A stretch of 64,000 nucleotides of DNA from Prevotella sp. E13-17 (GCF_022024035.1 NZ_CP091787.1:1860001-1924000), one strand, 5' to 3'. Shown: positions 16,748 to 26,401, counted from the first letter of the stretch. Made by a program: numbers and translations. Notes: generated from the sequence alone by a model not told the origin.

Positions 16748-18325
16748 ATGACAAGTGAAGTAATTATCGATGTCCAACCAAAGGAAATATCCATTGCGCT
16801 ATTAGAAGACAAACAATTGGTGGAATATCAAAACGAGCCAAGAGAAGTTTCGTTTGCCGTTGGTAACATCTACATTGGAAAGGTCCGTAAATTGATGCCG
16901 GGCCTTAATGCATGTTTCATAGATGTTGGATCAGAGAAGGATGCTTTTCTTCATTACCTTGACTTAGGACTACAATTCAGTTCATACGAAAAATACCTCA
17001 AACAGGTATTCAGTGATCGAAAGAAACTTTTCCCAATCCAAAAGGCCACTCACCTCCCCGACCTTCCAAAGGATGGAAGCATTCAGAACATTTTAAAGGT
17101 TGGACAGGAAATACTTGTTCAAATTGTCAAAGAGCCTATCAACACAAAGGGTCCCCGTTTGACATGTGAATTAAGTTTCGCCGGACGTTATATGGTTTTG
17201 ATACCTTTTGGAGACAAGGTTTCAGTATCCAGTAAGATTAAACGTGGTGAGGAACGTACACGCTTGAAACAACTTGTCCAAAGTATGGTACCAAAGAACT
17301 TTGGTGTAATTGTCCGAACGGTAGCAGAAGGTAAGAAGGCTGCAGAACTTGACCAAGAATTGAAAGTACTGCTCAAAAGATGGGACGATACTATCACTAA
17401 AGTACAGAAGACAACCGAACGCCCTTTGATGGTGTTCGAAGAGCAAACACGTGCCGTTGCCCTTTTACGTGATCTTTTCAACCCAACTTATGATGGTATT
17501 TACGTGAATAATGCTGAAATAAAACAGCAAATTCACGATTATATTTCGCTCATAGCACCAGAAAAGACTAGCATTGTAAAACTTTACGAGGGCAATGTAC
17601 CCATTTTCGACAACTACAATGTCACAAAACAAATAAAATCGGGATTCGGTCGAACCGTAAACTACAAGCGTGGAGCCTACCTGATTATTGAGCACACCGA
17701 AGCAATGCACGTTGTAGATGTCAATAGTGGAACACGTATAAAGAAAGAAAACGGTCAGGAAGCCAATGCCTTGGAAACAAACTTAGGCGCTGCTGACGAG
17801 CTAGCGCGTCAACTTCGTCTCAGAGATATGGGTGGTATCATAGTCGTTGATTTTATTGACATGAATCTGGCAGAAGATCGCCAATTGCTCTATGAGCGTA
17901 TGTGCGAGAACATGAAGAAAGATCGTGCACGCCACAATATTCTTCCACTCAGTAAGTTTGGCCTGATGCAAATCACACGTCAACGTGTCCGTCCGGCTAT
18001 GGACGTCGCAGTAGAAGAAAGTTGTCCAACATGTCATGGAACTGGAAAGATCAAAGCAAGTATTCTTTTCACTGACCAATTGGAAAGTAAGATTGATTGT
18101 TTAGTCAACAAAGTTGGTATAAAGAAATTCACATTACACGTGCATCCCTATGTAGCAGCATTTATCAACCAAGGCGTCATCTCATTGAAACGCCGTTGGC
18201 AGATGAAATATGGCTGGGGTGTGCATATCATTCCCAATCAGAAAATGTCTTTCCTGCAATATGAATTCTATGATGCTAACAAGCAGTTCATCGACATGCA
18301 AGAAGAAAATGAAATCACCAAGTAA
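16748..18325 (+). CDS. rng: ribonuclease G/E family endoribonuclease
   Basis: The 525-aa protein matches RNase G in length. An N-terminal S1 domain (GNIYIGKVRKLMPGLNACFI) is followed by the RNase H-like/5'-sensor and DNase I-like catalytic region. The two metal-binding Asp motifs are visible in H-V-V-D-V-N-S-G (about residue 324) and G-G-I-I-V-V-D-F-I-D-M (about residue 367). The zinc-link is C-P-T-C-H-G-T-G (about residue 423). It cleaves single-stranded A/U-rich RNA in rRNA maturation and mRNA decay. It has its own transcription unit after a terminator, and rlmD follows 5 bases downstream. Confidence 0.95.
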   Translation: MTSEVIIDVQPKEISIALLEDKQLVEYQNEPREVSFAVGNIYIGKVRKLMPGLNACFIDVGSEKDAFLHYLDLGLQFSSYEKYLKQVFSDRKKLFPIQKATHLPDLPKDGSIQNILKVGQEILVQIVKEPINTKGPRLTCELSFAGRYMVLIPFGDKVSVSSKIKRGEERTRLKQLVQSMVPKNFGVIVRTVAEGKKAAELDQELKVLLKRWDDTITKVQKTTERPLMVFEEQTRAVALLRDLFNPTYDGIYVNNAEIKQQIHDYISLIAPEKTSIVKLYEGNVPIFDNYNVTKQIKSGFGRTVNYKRGAYLIIEHTEAMHVVDVNSGTRIKKENGQEANALETNLGAADELARQLRLRDMGGIIVVDFIDMNLAEDRQLLYERMCENMKKDRARHNILPLSKFGLMQITRQRVRPAMDVAVEESCPTCHGTGKIKASILFTDQLESKIDCLVNKVGIKKFTLHVHPYVAAFINQGVISLKRRWQMKYGWGVHIIPNQKMSFLQYEFYDANKQFIDMQEENEITK

Positions 18326-18330
18326 CAATT

Positions 18331-19764
18331 ATGGCAAGAAACAAGAAACCATTACCTATACTTGAAAATATAACTATTGAGGCCGTGGCAGCCGAAGGAA
18401 AATGTCTCTTCCACTGGAACGACTTAGTAGTTTTCGTACCATTTTGCGTACCAGGTGATGTTTGCGACATACAAATAAGAAGGAAAAAGCATTCATTTGC
18501 AGAAGGTGAAGTGGTACGATTTGTTGAAAAGAGTAAAGTTCGTGCTGTGCCTTTCTGTCAGCACTTTGGCGTTTGTGGTGGCTGCAAGTGGCAGAATCTG
18601 CCTTATGAAGAGCAGTTAAAATTCAAACAACAACAAGTATTCGATCAGCTTCACCGTATTGGAAAGATTGAACTCCCAGAGTTCCGCCCTATCCTTGGAA
18701 GTGTACAGACACAAGAATATCGCAACAAATTGGACTACGGATGTGCGAACAAGCGTTACCTAACAAAAGAAGAAATATCCTCATTACCAAAGGATGAAAC
18801 TTTAAGTATGAAAGATATTCCTGCTATTGGCTTTCATATCACTGGCGCATTCGATAAAATTCTTCCGATAACTAAATGTTGGCTGATGGACGATCTTCAC
18901 AATCAGATCCGTAACGGCATTTACGATTACGCCATCAAACACGACATTTCCTTTTTCGATTTGCGTGCCCAAGTAGGATTACTGCGTGATATTATCATCC
19001 GCAATAGTGCCAGCGGTGAACTTATGGTCATCATTCAGTTCCACTATGATGAAACTGGCGGCGAAAAAGAAGCAATTGCTTTGCTTCAACATGTTGCAGA
19101 TACCTTCCCACAGATTACATCCCTACTCTATTTAGACAACCAGAAATGCAATGACACCATTGGAGATCAGGACGTTCTGGTGTTCAAAGGTACAGATCAT
19201 ATTTTCGAGCTAATGGAAGGCCTAAAGTTCAAGGTTGGCCCTAAATCATTCTACCAAACAAATACAGAGCAAGCTTATCACCTATATAGTGTAGCTCGCG
19301 AGTTTGCAGAACTGACAGGCCAAGAGATGGTTTACGACCTATATACAGGTACTGGCACCATCGCCAACTTTGTTGCTAAGAATGCCAAGCGTGTTATTGG
19401 CATTGAGTATGTTCCTGAAGCTATTGAGGATGCAAAGATTAATTCTGAGATTAACGGCATCACCAACACGCTGTTTTATGCCGGCGATATGAAAGACATC
19501 CTAACAGATGACTTCATTGCAGCGCATGGACGCCCTGATGTCATTATTACCGATCCACCTCGAGCTGGCATGCATCCAGACGTAGTCAATACCATACTAC
19601 ATGCTGCCCCCAAACGTATAGTGTATGTTTCTTGCAATCCAGCTACTCAGGCACGCGATTTACAGAGCCTTGACGAGCAATATAAAGTGGCAGAGGTTCA
19701 ACCCGTGGACATGTTCCCTCACACACCTCACGTAGAAAATGTAGTTTTATTAAAGAAAAGATAA
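18331..19764 (+). CDS. rlmD: 23S rRNA (uracil-C5)-methyltransferase, RlmD/RumA family
   Basis: The 477-aa protein has an N-terminal TRAM-like domain and the iron-sulfur cysteines P-F-C-Q-H-F-G-V-C-G-G-C-K-W-Q (about residues 71-85), with a fourth Cys in I-T-K-C-W. A SAM-binding Rossmann domain follows: V-Y-D-L-Y-T-G-T-G-T-I (about residue 335) and T-D-P-P-R-A-G-M. The catalytic cysteine is in V-Y-V-S-C-N-P-A-T. It methylates uracil in 23S rRNA, by analogy U1939; Bacteroidota often carry RlmD/RlmCD-type paralogues, so the exact site is not certain. Its stop overlaps the next ATG by one base. Confidence 0.9.
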   Translation: MARNKKPLPILENITIEAVAAEGKCLFHWNDLVVFVPFCVPGDVCDIQIRRKKHSFAEGEVVRFVEKSKVRAVPFCQHFGVCGGCKWQNLPYEEQLKFKQQQVFDQLHRIGKIELPEFRPILGSVQTQEYRNKLDYGCANKRYLTKEEISSLPKDETLSMKDIPAIGFHITGAFDKILPITKCWLMDDLHNQIRNGIYDYAIKHDISFFDLRAQVGLLRDIIIRNSASGELMVIIQFHYDETGGEKEAIALLQHVADTFPQITSLLYLDNQKCNDTIGDQDVLVFKGTDHIFELMEGLKFKVGPKSFYQTNTEQAYHLYSVAREFAELTGQEMVYDLYTGTGTIANFVAKNAKRVIGIEYVPEAIEDAKINSEINGITNTLFYAGDMKDILTDDFIAAHGRPDVIITDPPRAGMHPDVVNTILHAAPKRIVYVSCNPATQARDLQSLDEQYKVAEVQPVDMFPHTPHVENVVLLKKR

Positions 19765-20813
19765 TGAAAAAAATATTTATAGCAGCCCTAATGATGGGCA
19801 CAACACTGAGTACACAAGCTCAGAACGAATGGTTCAAAAACGTCAAGTTCAGCGGATATGGCATGGTGCAATATCAGGCCAGCGACAAAGACAATGCAGA
19901 GAACAACGGTTTCAACTTGCGTTTGGTTCGTATGGCACTCGAAGGTCGTGCGCATCAGGATTTCTATTGGAAAGCTCAGATGCAGATAAACGGAAATACA
20001 TATGATCCTGACAAATCTTCTACCGACATCCGTTTGGTGGACCTTTTTGGTGAATGGCAGAAATACGAGTTTTTCAAAGTGAAGGCAGGTCAGTTTAAAC
20101 GTCCATTTACATTTGAGAATCCCATGCATCCTATCACACAAGGTTTTATGAGCTATTCGCAGAATGTATCGAAACTGGCAGGATTCTCAGATCGTTGCGG
20201 AGGTCATGCTTCAAACGGTCGTGATATTGGTGTACAGATTCAAGGTGACATGATGTGGCTCAATGAGCGTCCTTTGTTACACTACCAAATAGGTGCTTTC
20301 AATGGTGAGGGCATCAATCAGAAAGACAAGGACAATCGCAAGGACATCATCGGTGGTGTGTGGGTAATGCCTATTAAAGGTATGCGTATCGGTGCATTCG
20401 GATGGACAGGAAGTCAGAACGTAAACAAAGATGAAACAAGCATAAGAATGCAGAAGAACCGTTACGCCCTGTCTGGTGAATATGCACAAAACGATTGGAC
20501 CTTCCGCACAGAGTATATTCACAGCCAGGGATGGAATCTTGCTCACACCAGCGACAAAGCCGATGGTTACTACGCACTATTCATTGCCCCCATTCAAAAG
20601 AACAAACTGCACGTAAAGGCACGTTATGACCTGTATCGTGAGGCTAAGGAATGGGGACAGTCAAAGACCCAATACGAGATTGGAGCAGACTATCTGATCA
20701 CAAAGAATTTGCAGCTCAATGTAGAATACGCACGCGTAAACGATCGTACAATCACAAACGCCGACAAGCACAACTACAACTTGGTTGATGTTGAACTCGA
20801 CTTCCGCTTCTAA
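19764..20813 (+). CDS. Porin_O_P-type outer-membrane porin
   Basis: The 349-aa protein has a signal peptide ending T-Q-A-Q-N and then a 16-strand-type porin sequence: F-S-G-Y-G-M-V-Q-Y-Q, FNLRLVRMALEGRAHQDFYW, K-V-K-A-G-Q-F-K-R-P-F-T-F-E-N-P and N-G-R-D-I-G-V-Q. It ends in a typical outer-membrane C-terminus V-E-L-D-F-R-F. The K-x-G-Q-F-K-x-P-F motif is characteristic of phosphate-selective porin O/P relatives. The ATG shares one base with the rlmD stop, so it is translationally coupled to a gene of unrelated function. Its solute is unknown. Confidence 0.85.
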   Translation: MKKIFIAALMMGTTLSTQAQNEWFKNVKFSGYGMVQYQASDKDNAENNGFNLRLVRMALEGRAHQDFYWKAQMQINGNTYDPDKSSTDIRLVDLFGEWQKYEFFKVKAGQFKRPFTFENPMHPITQGFMSYSQNVSKLAGFSDRCGGHASNGRDIGVQIQGDMMWLNERPLLHYQIGAFNGEGINQKDKDNRKDIIGGVWVMPIKGMRIGAFGWTGSQNVNKDETSIRMQKNRYALSGEYAQNDWTFRTEYIHSQGWNLAHTSDKADGYYALFIAPIQKNKLHVKARYDLYREAKEWGQSKTQYEIGADYLITKNLQLNVEYARVNDRTITNADKHNYNLVDVELDFRF

Positions 20814-20851
20814 GTCTTGTTCAAGCTAGTCGTCTTAAGTCAAGCTAGCCT

Positions 20852-21877
20852 ATGACATCAAAAATATTATTAATTTACACAGGTGGTACAATCGGTATGA
20901 ATCAAAACCCACAAACAGGTGCTCTGGAGCCATTCGACTTCGAGCACCTGCTAAGTCGGGTGCCAGAGTTAGCTCAATTTCAAACAGAGATAGCTACTTA
21001 CCAATTCAATCCCCCTATTGATTCCAGTGACATGTCACCTCGGCTATGGACAGAGTTGGCACACATCATTGCAAGTCACTATAACGAATATGACGGATTT
21101 GTAATCTTGCATGGAACAGACACGATGGCCTATACAGCATCAGCCTTGTCGTTCATGCTTGAGAACAATACGAAACCTGTTATTCTCACGGGGTCACAAC
21201 TCCCGATTGGTCAGTTGCGCACAGACGGAAAGGAAAATCTCATCACCAGCATCGAAATAGCTGCTGCTCGAAACCAAGACGGAACAGCAAAAGTTCCTGA
21301 AGTAGGTATTTACTTCAATGGTCATCTAATGCGTGGTAACCGTACCACCAAGCAGAGTGCAGACGAGTTTAATGCTTTCGAGTCATTCAATTACCCACAT
21401 CTAGCTGATGCTGGTGTTGAAATAACCTATCACGATGAGTTTATTCAACATCCAACGGGCACTCATTTCACACCACAATTTAAGCTAGACAACAATGTCA
21501 TTATCTTCTCGCTATTTCCTGGCATTCGAGAAGACCTTATCCGCCATATTATTGCCACCCCCAACCTACGTGCCATTGTGATGCGAACTTATGGTTCTGG
21601 CAATGCACCACAGAATCCGTGGCTCATCAACGCATTGCGCGAGGGCACACGCAACGGCAAAATTATTATCAATATTAGCCAATGTCTTCAAGGGTGTGTT
21701 CAGATGGGACGCTATGATACCGGCTATCAACTTCAGGAAGCCGGCGTTATCAGTGGCTATGATGGCACGGTTGAATCAGCAGTAACTAAGCTCATGTATC
21801 TACAAGGAAAATATGAAGATTCCGAACAGGTCCGCAAATTCATGCGAAAAAGTATCTGTGGCGAGATTAGCATATAA
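20852..21877 (+). CDS. ansA: type I (cytoplasmic) L-asparaginase
   Basis: The 341-aa protein has both catalytic threonine motifs, [11 protein letters not shown] (about residues 7-17) and [14 protein letters not shown] (about residues 83-96), followed by [10 protein letters not shown]. It hydrolyses asparagine to aspartate and ammonia. No signal peptide is present, so it is the cytoplasmic type. The 38-base gap after the porin contains CAAGCTAG twice (20822 and 20841) but no clear promoter, so cotranscription with the porin is likely. Confidence 0.95.
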   Translation: MTSKILLIYTGGTIGMNQNPQTGALEPFDFEHLLSRVPELAQFQTEIATYQFNPPIDSSDMSPRLWTELAHIIASHYNEYDGFVILHGTDTMAYTASALSFMLENNTKPVILTGSQLPIGQLRTDGKENLITSIEIAAARNQDGTAKVPEVGIYFNGHLMRGNRTTKQSADEFNAFESFNYPHLADAGVEITYHDEFIQHPTGTHFTPQFKLDNNVIIFSLFPGIREDLIRHIIATPNLRAIVMRTYGSGNAPQNPWLINALREGTRNGKIIINISQCLQGCVQMGRYDTGYQLQEAGVISGYDGTVESAVTKLMYLQGKYEDSEQVRKFMRKSICGEISI

Positions 21878-21906
21878 TTTATTTACTAAACAAATACCAA
21901 ACAGAA

Positions 21907-22449
21907 ATGAAAGAATTAAAAGGAACCAAGACAGAGAAAAATCTGCAAGAAGCATTTGCAGGTGAATCCCAAGCTCGTAACAAATACACATATTGGGCTT
22001 CAAAAGCTAAGAAAGATGGTTTTGTACAGATAGCTGCTATCTTTGAAGAAACAGCTGCCAACGAGAAAGAGCATGCCAAAATGTGGTTTAAACTACTCGA
22101 AGGCGGAGCTATCAAATCAACCGTTGAGAACCTTGAAGCAGCTGCAAACGGAGAGAACTACGAGTGGACCGATATGTATGCACGTATGGCTCAAGAGGCT
22201 CGCGAGGAAGGTTTTGATGAGATTGCTGCCAAGTTTGAAGCAGTAGGAAAGATTGAGAAAGAGCACGAGGCTCGCTATCGCAAACTGTTAGACAACGTAA
22301 ACAAGGAACGTGTATTCTCAAAGGATAACGATGTTATCTGGCAGTGCTCAAACTGTGGTCATATTGTAATTGGAAAGAAAGCACCAGAGGAATGTCCGGT
22401 TTGCAATCATCCACAAGCTTACTTCCAAGTTAAAGCTGAGAATTATTAA
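21907..22449 (+). CDS. rbr: rubrerythrin
   Basis: The 180-aa protein has an N-terminal ferritin-like diiron domain with the ligands [20 protein letters not shown] and A-x-x-E-x-x-H patterns ([10 protein letters not shown]). The C-terminal rubredoxin domain is W-Q-C-S-N-C-G-H ... C-P-V-C-N-H (four Cys). Rubrerythrin reduces hydrogen peroxide in anaerobes, which fits an obligately anaerobic Prevotella-like host. It starts 29 bases after ansA and ends at a strong terminator. Confidence 0.97.
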   Translation: MKELKGTKTEKNLQEAFAGESQARNKYTYWASKAKKDGFVQIAAIFEETAANEKEHAKMWFKLLEGGAIKSTVENLEAAANGENYEWTDMYARMAQEAREEGFDEIAAKFEAVGKIEKEHEARYRKLLDNVNKERVFSKDNDVIWQCSNCGHIVIGKKAPEECPVCNHPQAYFQVKAENY

Positions 22450-22467
22450 AATCTGGACTTGACATAA

Positions 22468-22508
22468 AATGTGAGCTACCCCCAATGGATAGCTCACATT
22501 TATTTTTA
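22468..22508 (+). terminator. intrinsic terminator after rubrerythrin
   Basis: AATGTGAGCTA (22468-22478) and TAGCTCACATT (22490-22500) form a perfect 11-bp stem with an 11-base loop. TATTTTTA follows. Confidence 0.9.
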
Positions 22509-22521
22509 TCCTTATGCTTAA

Positions 22522-22609
22522 AGCATCGCTATTTCAACAGAATAGCGCCTCCAAACCGAGTCTAAAGCGCCATTTTAAAGAGTGTTTAGCGCCACTTTAC
22601 GACATGAGA
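22522..22609. repeat. 22-bp periodic intergenic array (four units)
   Basis: AGCATC at 22522 and AGCGCC at 22544, 22566 and 22588 are each exactly 22 bases apart. Unit interiors are diverged, with T-A-A-A or T-T-T-A-like words before each AGC. The array lies in the convergent gap between the rubrerythrin terminator and the 3' end of nhaD. It contains AGTCTAAAGCGCC, combining words from the 2.75 kb and 44.7 kb loci. A period of 22 cannot be a coding repeat. Confidence 0.7.
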
Positions 22610-22661
22610 TGAAGATTATATCTTTTGCCTTTGTTTATCATGCCATCATCTTGGTTATTGA

Positions 22662-24035
22662 CTATCCAAAGAAATATATCTCAAGCCAAAGAATAGCAAA
22701 TCCAAGAAGGAAGCCCAATAGCACCTTCAAAGTAAGGTTCTTTAGATACCATCCCACACGTATATGCTCCATAGACATCAAAGCCATTCCACTTGTGCTG
22801 CCTACAGAAAGCAGACAACCACCTATTGCTGTACAATAAGCAACCACCTTCCAGTAAGTACCGTTCTGAGCATAGTCGCCAGCATTCCACACATCGTAGA
22901 GAGATATATCACATACAGCAATAACCAGCGAATCAACAAGACTGCTGAGAATGCCTGAGATGAGACCAACTACCCATAAATTGTTGATAGTCTTGTCTAT
23001 CCAATCTGCCACCTCTGTAAGCACACCAGTCTCAAATACGACGCCCATGCCTAACATGACGCCCATGACAAACAATACCTGCTGTATCGATTGGTACTGA
23101 ATAGAACGAGGCAGGCGACGGCGTGACATTTGATCAGATTCATTTAACTTACGGTTAAAGGCTTCGTTGACAACCCAAAGCACTGACAAAATGCAAAGAG
23201 CGCCAAGGAAAGCAGGGAGACGTGTGATGCTAAGAAAAGTAGGTACGAACCACAACCCTCCAATTCCAACGAGCAACATCAGCATACGCTGCCAGCGATT
23301 CAGGCGTGTATCATCACCACGATATGGAGCCACCACCCACTCAATGTCAAGACGTGAAGGTAACTGACGACCAATTAGCAATGTAGGCACAACCCATGCG
23401 ATGATGGCAGGCATAACCATAAATGAAGAGAAATTGGTGGCAGTAATGGCACCATTATTCCAAAGGATAAGACCTGTGGGATCGCCTATAACGGTGAAAC
23501 TGCCACCACAGGTGGCTGCTAGCACAATTGCCGAACCAACAAGCATACGCTGACGACGGCTTTTGATGATACTATGCATGATGACAAGCATCACTATAGT
23601 AGTGGTCAGCGTGTCAAGATTGGCTGATAAAATAAATGCAGCAAGCGTTATCGTCCATAATAGGCGTTTAGAGTTACGCGTACGAATCCATTCGCTTATA
23701 AAGTCAAAACAACCGTTGTTGTTCAGTATCTCGATAATTGACATAGTAGCCAAAAGATACATGACAACGGAGGCAGCCTTTCCCACATAGTTCAGAAAGA
23801 TGTTACTATAGATGAAGTTTTTGACAGCAAGCTCGTTGTTGGCATGATCCGTAAGATACTGAGCAAACTGAACTGGATGCTGACTCATCACGAAATCACT
23901 GCCCCAACAGATATAAACCACCCAACCGATGGTACCCAAGAACATAGCAATAGCCGCCTTGTTCACACCTGTTAAATGCCCCGTAGCTATCAGCAAGAAG
24001 CTAAACAGCAACATGATAACAATAATGAGTGTCAT
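22662..24035 (-). CDS. nhaD: NhaD-type sodium:proton antiporter
   Basis: The 457-aa, strongly hydrophobic protein has about 11-12 membrane helices and belongs to the ion-transporter superfamily of NhaD. Diagnostic stretches are FILSANLDTLTTTIVMLVIM (about residues 134-153) and A-A-T-C-G-G-S-F-T-V-I-G-D-P-T-G-L-I-L-W (about residues 174-193). It is expected to exchange cytoplasmic Na+ or Li+ for protons. It is last in a minus-strand run after the ompH-like gene (31-base gap). Its 3' end faces rubrerythrin across the repeat array. Confidence 0.88.
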   Translation of the reverse strand: MTLIIVIMLLFSFLLIATGHLTGVNKAAIAMFLGTIGWVVYICWGSDFVMSQHPVQFAQYLTDHANNELAVKNFIYSNIFLNYVGKAASVVMYLLATMSIIEILNNNGCFDFISEWIRTRNSKRLLWTITLAAFILSANLDTLTTTIVMLVIMHSIIKSRRQRMLVGSAIVLAATCGGSFTVIGDPTGLILWNNGAITATNFSSFMVMPAIIAWVVPTLLIGRQLPSRLDIEWVVAPYRGDDTRLNRWQRMLMLLVGIGGLWFVPTFLSITRLPAFLGALCILSVLWVVNEAFNRKLNESDQMSRRRLPRSIQYQSIQQVLFVMGVMLGMGVVFETGVLTEVADWIDKTINNLWVVGLISGILSSLVDSLVIAVCDISLYDVWNAGDYAQNGTYWKVVAYCTAIGGCLLSVGSTSGMALMSMEHIRVGWYLKNLTLKVLLGFLLGFAILWLEIYFFG

Positions 24036-24066
24036 CTTTCCGAAACTATTAATTTAAAATGTATTC

Positions 24067-24654
24067 CTATTTCTTGGCAGACTTGCTGTAACGCTTATTC
24101 ATGCCATTAATGACATCCTGTGTGATATCATGTTTCTTTTCAGCATAAAGCACAGCAGCTTTGTTCAGGATAATATCATATTTCTTATCCTTGTTGTAGT
24201 CAGCGAGAAAATTATCCAAACTATCTTGGAATGCTTGCAACAACTTTGCCTGTTCAGATGCGAGCTCATTCTCCAATCGCTGCTGAAGGGCAACCAAGTT
24301 ATTCTGCTCACGTTGCAGAGCTGCCTGGGCATTCTCGGCCTGTTCACGCGATGCAAATCCGTTGTTCTGCAACTTATTTTGAAAATTTGCCACGTTACTT
24401 TCCAGCTGTTTTGACTTAGTAGTCATTGTATTACGAGCATTATTGCTCTTTTTTTCCAATTCAGCTGTTGTGCTCTTAGTAAACTCATAATGAGCCAAGA
24501 GAGTATCTAACTCGATATATCCAACACTGATTCCTGCTGTGCTGTTACTACTAACCTCTGTAGGCTCATCCATTTTAGGACTTTGATTGTTACAAGAAGC
24601 CAACAGTGCAGCCATAGCTGTCACCGACATAACACTTTTAATGATCTTTTTCAT
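24067..24654 (-). CDS. OmpH/Skp-family periplasmic chaperone, predicted lipoprotein
   Basis: The 195-aa protein has a lipoprotein signal (A-A-L-L-A-S-C, Cys21) rather than the cleavable signal of classical Skp. The OmpH domain follows: I-S-V-G-Y-I-E-L-D-T-L-L at the N-terminal strand, a long coiled coil (about residues 65-150, rich in Q, N, E and K), and KKYDIILNKAAVLYAEKKHD, the typical C-terminal strand. Skp-like proteins hold unfolded outer-membrane proteins; a lipidated version would act from a membrane. It is cotranscribed with a small membrane protein upstream and nhaD downstream. Confidence 0.88.
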   Translation of the reverse strand: MKKIIKSVMSVTAMAALLASCNNQSPKMDEPTEVSSNSTAGISVGYIELDTLLAHYEFTKSTTAELEKKSNNARNTMTTKSKQLESNVANFQNKLQNNGFASREQAENAQAALQREQNNLVALQQRLENELASEQAKLLQAFQDSLDNFLADYNKDKKYDIILNKAAVLYAEKKHDITQDVINGMNKRYSKSAKK

Positions 24655-24669
24655 TTTATATGTTTTTAG

Positions 24670-24882
24670 TTAATTATTTTTTTCACTTACCGCGAATCGA
24701 CTTTCACGTCGGGCCTCACGATCTTGATCCATCACACAATGAATACCCCGCTCGCGCATGGCTTTCGAATCGTGAATATGCTGCGAAGCAAAGCGTCCAT
24801 TTTGCTTAAAAAGCAATTTAACGCACAAAAATGCCATAGCTATAGCAATTATTAACGTGCTTATGACAATTATTTCAACCAT
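24670..24882 (-). CDS. small single-pass membrane protein of unknown function
   Basis: The 70-aa protein begins MVEIIVISTLIIAIAMAFLC (one membrane helix), followed by a soluble tail containing N-G-R-F-A-S-Q-H-I-H-D-S-K-A-M-R-E-R-G-I-H-C and a basic, acidic-mixed end. The tail wording is familiar from conserved Bacteroidota hypothetical proteins. The ATG at 24882 is chosen over one at 24930 because the -7 element at 24903-24910 lies between them. It is first in a minus-strand unit with ompH and nhaD. No function is known to me. Confidence 0.75.
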   Translation of the reverse strand: MVEIIVISTLIIAIAMAFLCVKLLFKQNGRFASQHIHDSKAMRERGIHCVMDQDREARRESRFAVSEKNN

Positions 24883-24888
24883 TTTTAC

Positions 24889-24896
24889 TAATTTTG
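24889..24896 (+). promoter_or_regulatory. Bacteroidota -7 promoter element for pepD operon
   Basis: TAATTTTG lies 53 bases upstream of the pepD ATG. It sits only 6 bases from the opposing element at 24903-24910, so the two polymerases would compete for the same DNA. Confidence 0.55.
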
Positions 24897-24902
24897 CGGG
24901 TG

Positions 24903-24910
24903 CAAAGATA
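24903..24910 (-). promoter_or_regulatory. Bacteroidota -7 promoter for the small membrane protein-ompH-nhaD unit
   Basis: Minus-strand TATCTTTG lies 20 bases upstream of the ATG at 24882. It is the commonest form of the element in this window. Confidence 0.75.
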
Positions 24911-24949
24911 ATAAATAAATGATTAAACAATAAAATTTAAACATTAAAA

Positions 24950-26401
24950 ATGAATAAAAGTAGCCTTAAACCCGCATCTGTCTTTGAACAGTTTGCAAAG
25001 ATTAACACAATACCCCGTCCATCAAAGCGCGAGGAAAAGATGATTGAATACCTGAAAAAATGGGGCGAAAACCATCATTTAGAAACAAAAGTTGACGAAA
25101 TAGGAAATGTCATTATCCGCAAGCCTGCTACCCCAGGTTACGAGAATCGCAAGACTATCATACTGCAAAGTCATATGGATATGGTATGCGACAAACTTGT
25201 AGATGTAGATTTTGATTTTGACAACGACCCTATCCAAACATACATAGATGGTGATTGGCTCAAGGCTAAAGGTACCACATTGGGAGCTGACGACGGAATC
25301 GGATGTGCTATTGAGTTAGCCATACTTGAGGCTAGCGACATTGAGCATGGTCCTATAGAGTGTGTATTTACTCGCGATGAAGAAACTGGTCTTTCAGGAG
25401 CTGAGGGAATGAAAGCCGACTTCATGACTGGCGACTACCTTATTAACCTTGATTCCGAAGACGAGGGCGAGATGTTTGTATCTTGTGCTGGCGGACGTAA
25501 CACCACTGCAAAATTCACATTTAAGCGTGAAGAAGCCCCTACAGGATCATTCTTCATGCGTGGACAATTGAAAGGTCTGACCGGTGGCCATTCTGGCGAC
25601 GACATCAACAAGAAACGCGCCAATGCCATCAAACTGCTTGGACGTTTCTTGTACCAAGAGATGAAACGCTACGAAGGACTTAGACTGGCCCAATTCCATT
25701 CTGGTAAGCTACATAATGCCATTCCTCGAGACGGACAGTTTGTTATTGCTATACCCAGCGCCCAAAAAGAAAATATCATGGCAGATTGGAATGTGTTCAA
25801 GACTGAAGTTGAGGACGAGTTCCACGTAACCGACACACAAATGGTATGGTCAATGGAAAGTACCGAAGCTGAGCTCGTGATTGAGAAAGCCGTTGCAGAT
25901 AACTTTATCCGTGCCATCCAGGCTGTTGACAATGGAGTTTATGCCATTTGTCAAGATCCCGAACTAAATGGCATGGTAGAGACATCAAGCAACATAGCGA
26001 GCATTCACACGACAGAAACTGAAATAGACATCTTGTCATCACAGCGCTCGAACGTAATGTCTAACCTCAACAATATGTGTGCCACCATTATTGCCACTTT
26101 TGAATTGGCAGGTGCCGAGGCTTATTCAAGTGATGGATATCCCGCATGGAAGATGCGCGCCGAAAGTAAATTGCGCGATACAGTAGTAGAGACCTACAAA
26201 GAACTATTTGGTAAAGAGCCCATCGTACGCGGCATCCACGCAGGCCTGGAATGCGGTCTGTTCTCAGAGCGCTATCCTAATATCGACATGATATCATTCG
26301 GCCCCACCCTTCGCGATGTTCATACCCCCGACGAGCGACTCTATATTCCCTCTGTACAGATGGTTTGGGATCACTTGCTGCTCGTTCTGAAACGTATATG
26401 A
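24950..26401 (+). CDS. pepD: aminoacyl-histidine dipeptidase (M20 peptidase)
   Basis: The 483-aa protein contains the M20 zinc-site motifs Q-S-H-M-D-M-V-C-D-K (about residue 77), L-G-A-D-D-G-I-G-C-A (about residue 112) and T-R-D-E-E-T-G-L-S-G-A, and a dimerisation/lid domain with LKGLTGGHSGDDINKKRANA. Length and motif spacing match PepD (Xaa-His dipeptidase). It hydrolyses dipeptides such as carnosine and Gly-amino acids in the cytoplasm. It begins the pepD-uvrA-cdd-pfkB-tex run, and its TGA overlaps the uvrA ATG. Confidence 0.95.
   Translation: MNKSSLKPASVFEQFAKINTIPRPSKREEKMIEYLKKWGENHHLETKVDEIGNVIIRKPATPGYENRKTIILQSHMDMVCDKLVDVDFDFDNDPIQTYIDGDWLKAKGTTLGADDGIGCAIELAILEASDIEHGPIECVFTRDEETGLSGAEGMKADFMTGDYLINLDSEDEGEMFVSCAGGRNTTAKFTFKREEAPTGSFFMRGQLKGLTGGHSGDDINKKRANAIKLLGRFLYQEMKRYEGLRLAQFHSGKLHNAIPRDGQFVIAIPSAQKENIMADWNVFKTEVEDEFHVTDTQMVWSMESTEAELVIEKAVADNFIRAIQAVDNGVYAICQDPELNGMVETSSNIASIHTTETEIDILSSQRSNVMSNLNNMCATIIATFELAGAEAYSSDGYPAWKMRAESKLRDTVVETYKELFGKEPIVRGIHAGLECGLFSERYPNIDMISFGPTLRDVHTPDERLYIPSVQMVWDHLLLVLKRI

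Noticed and set aside
20822..20848. CAAGCTAG repeated twice before ansA
   Set aside because: Spacing is 19 bases, not 22, and only two copies exist; not assigned to the periodic family.
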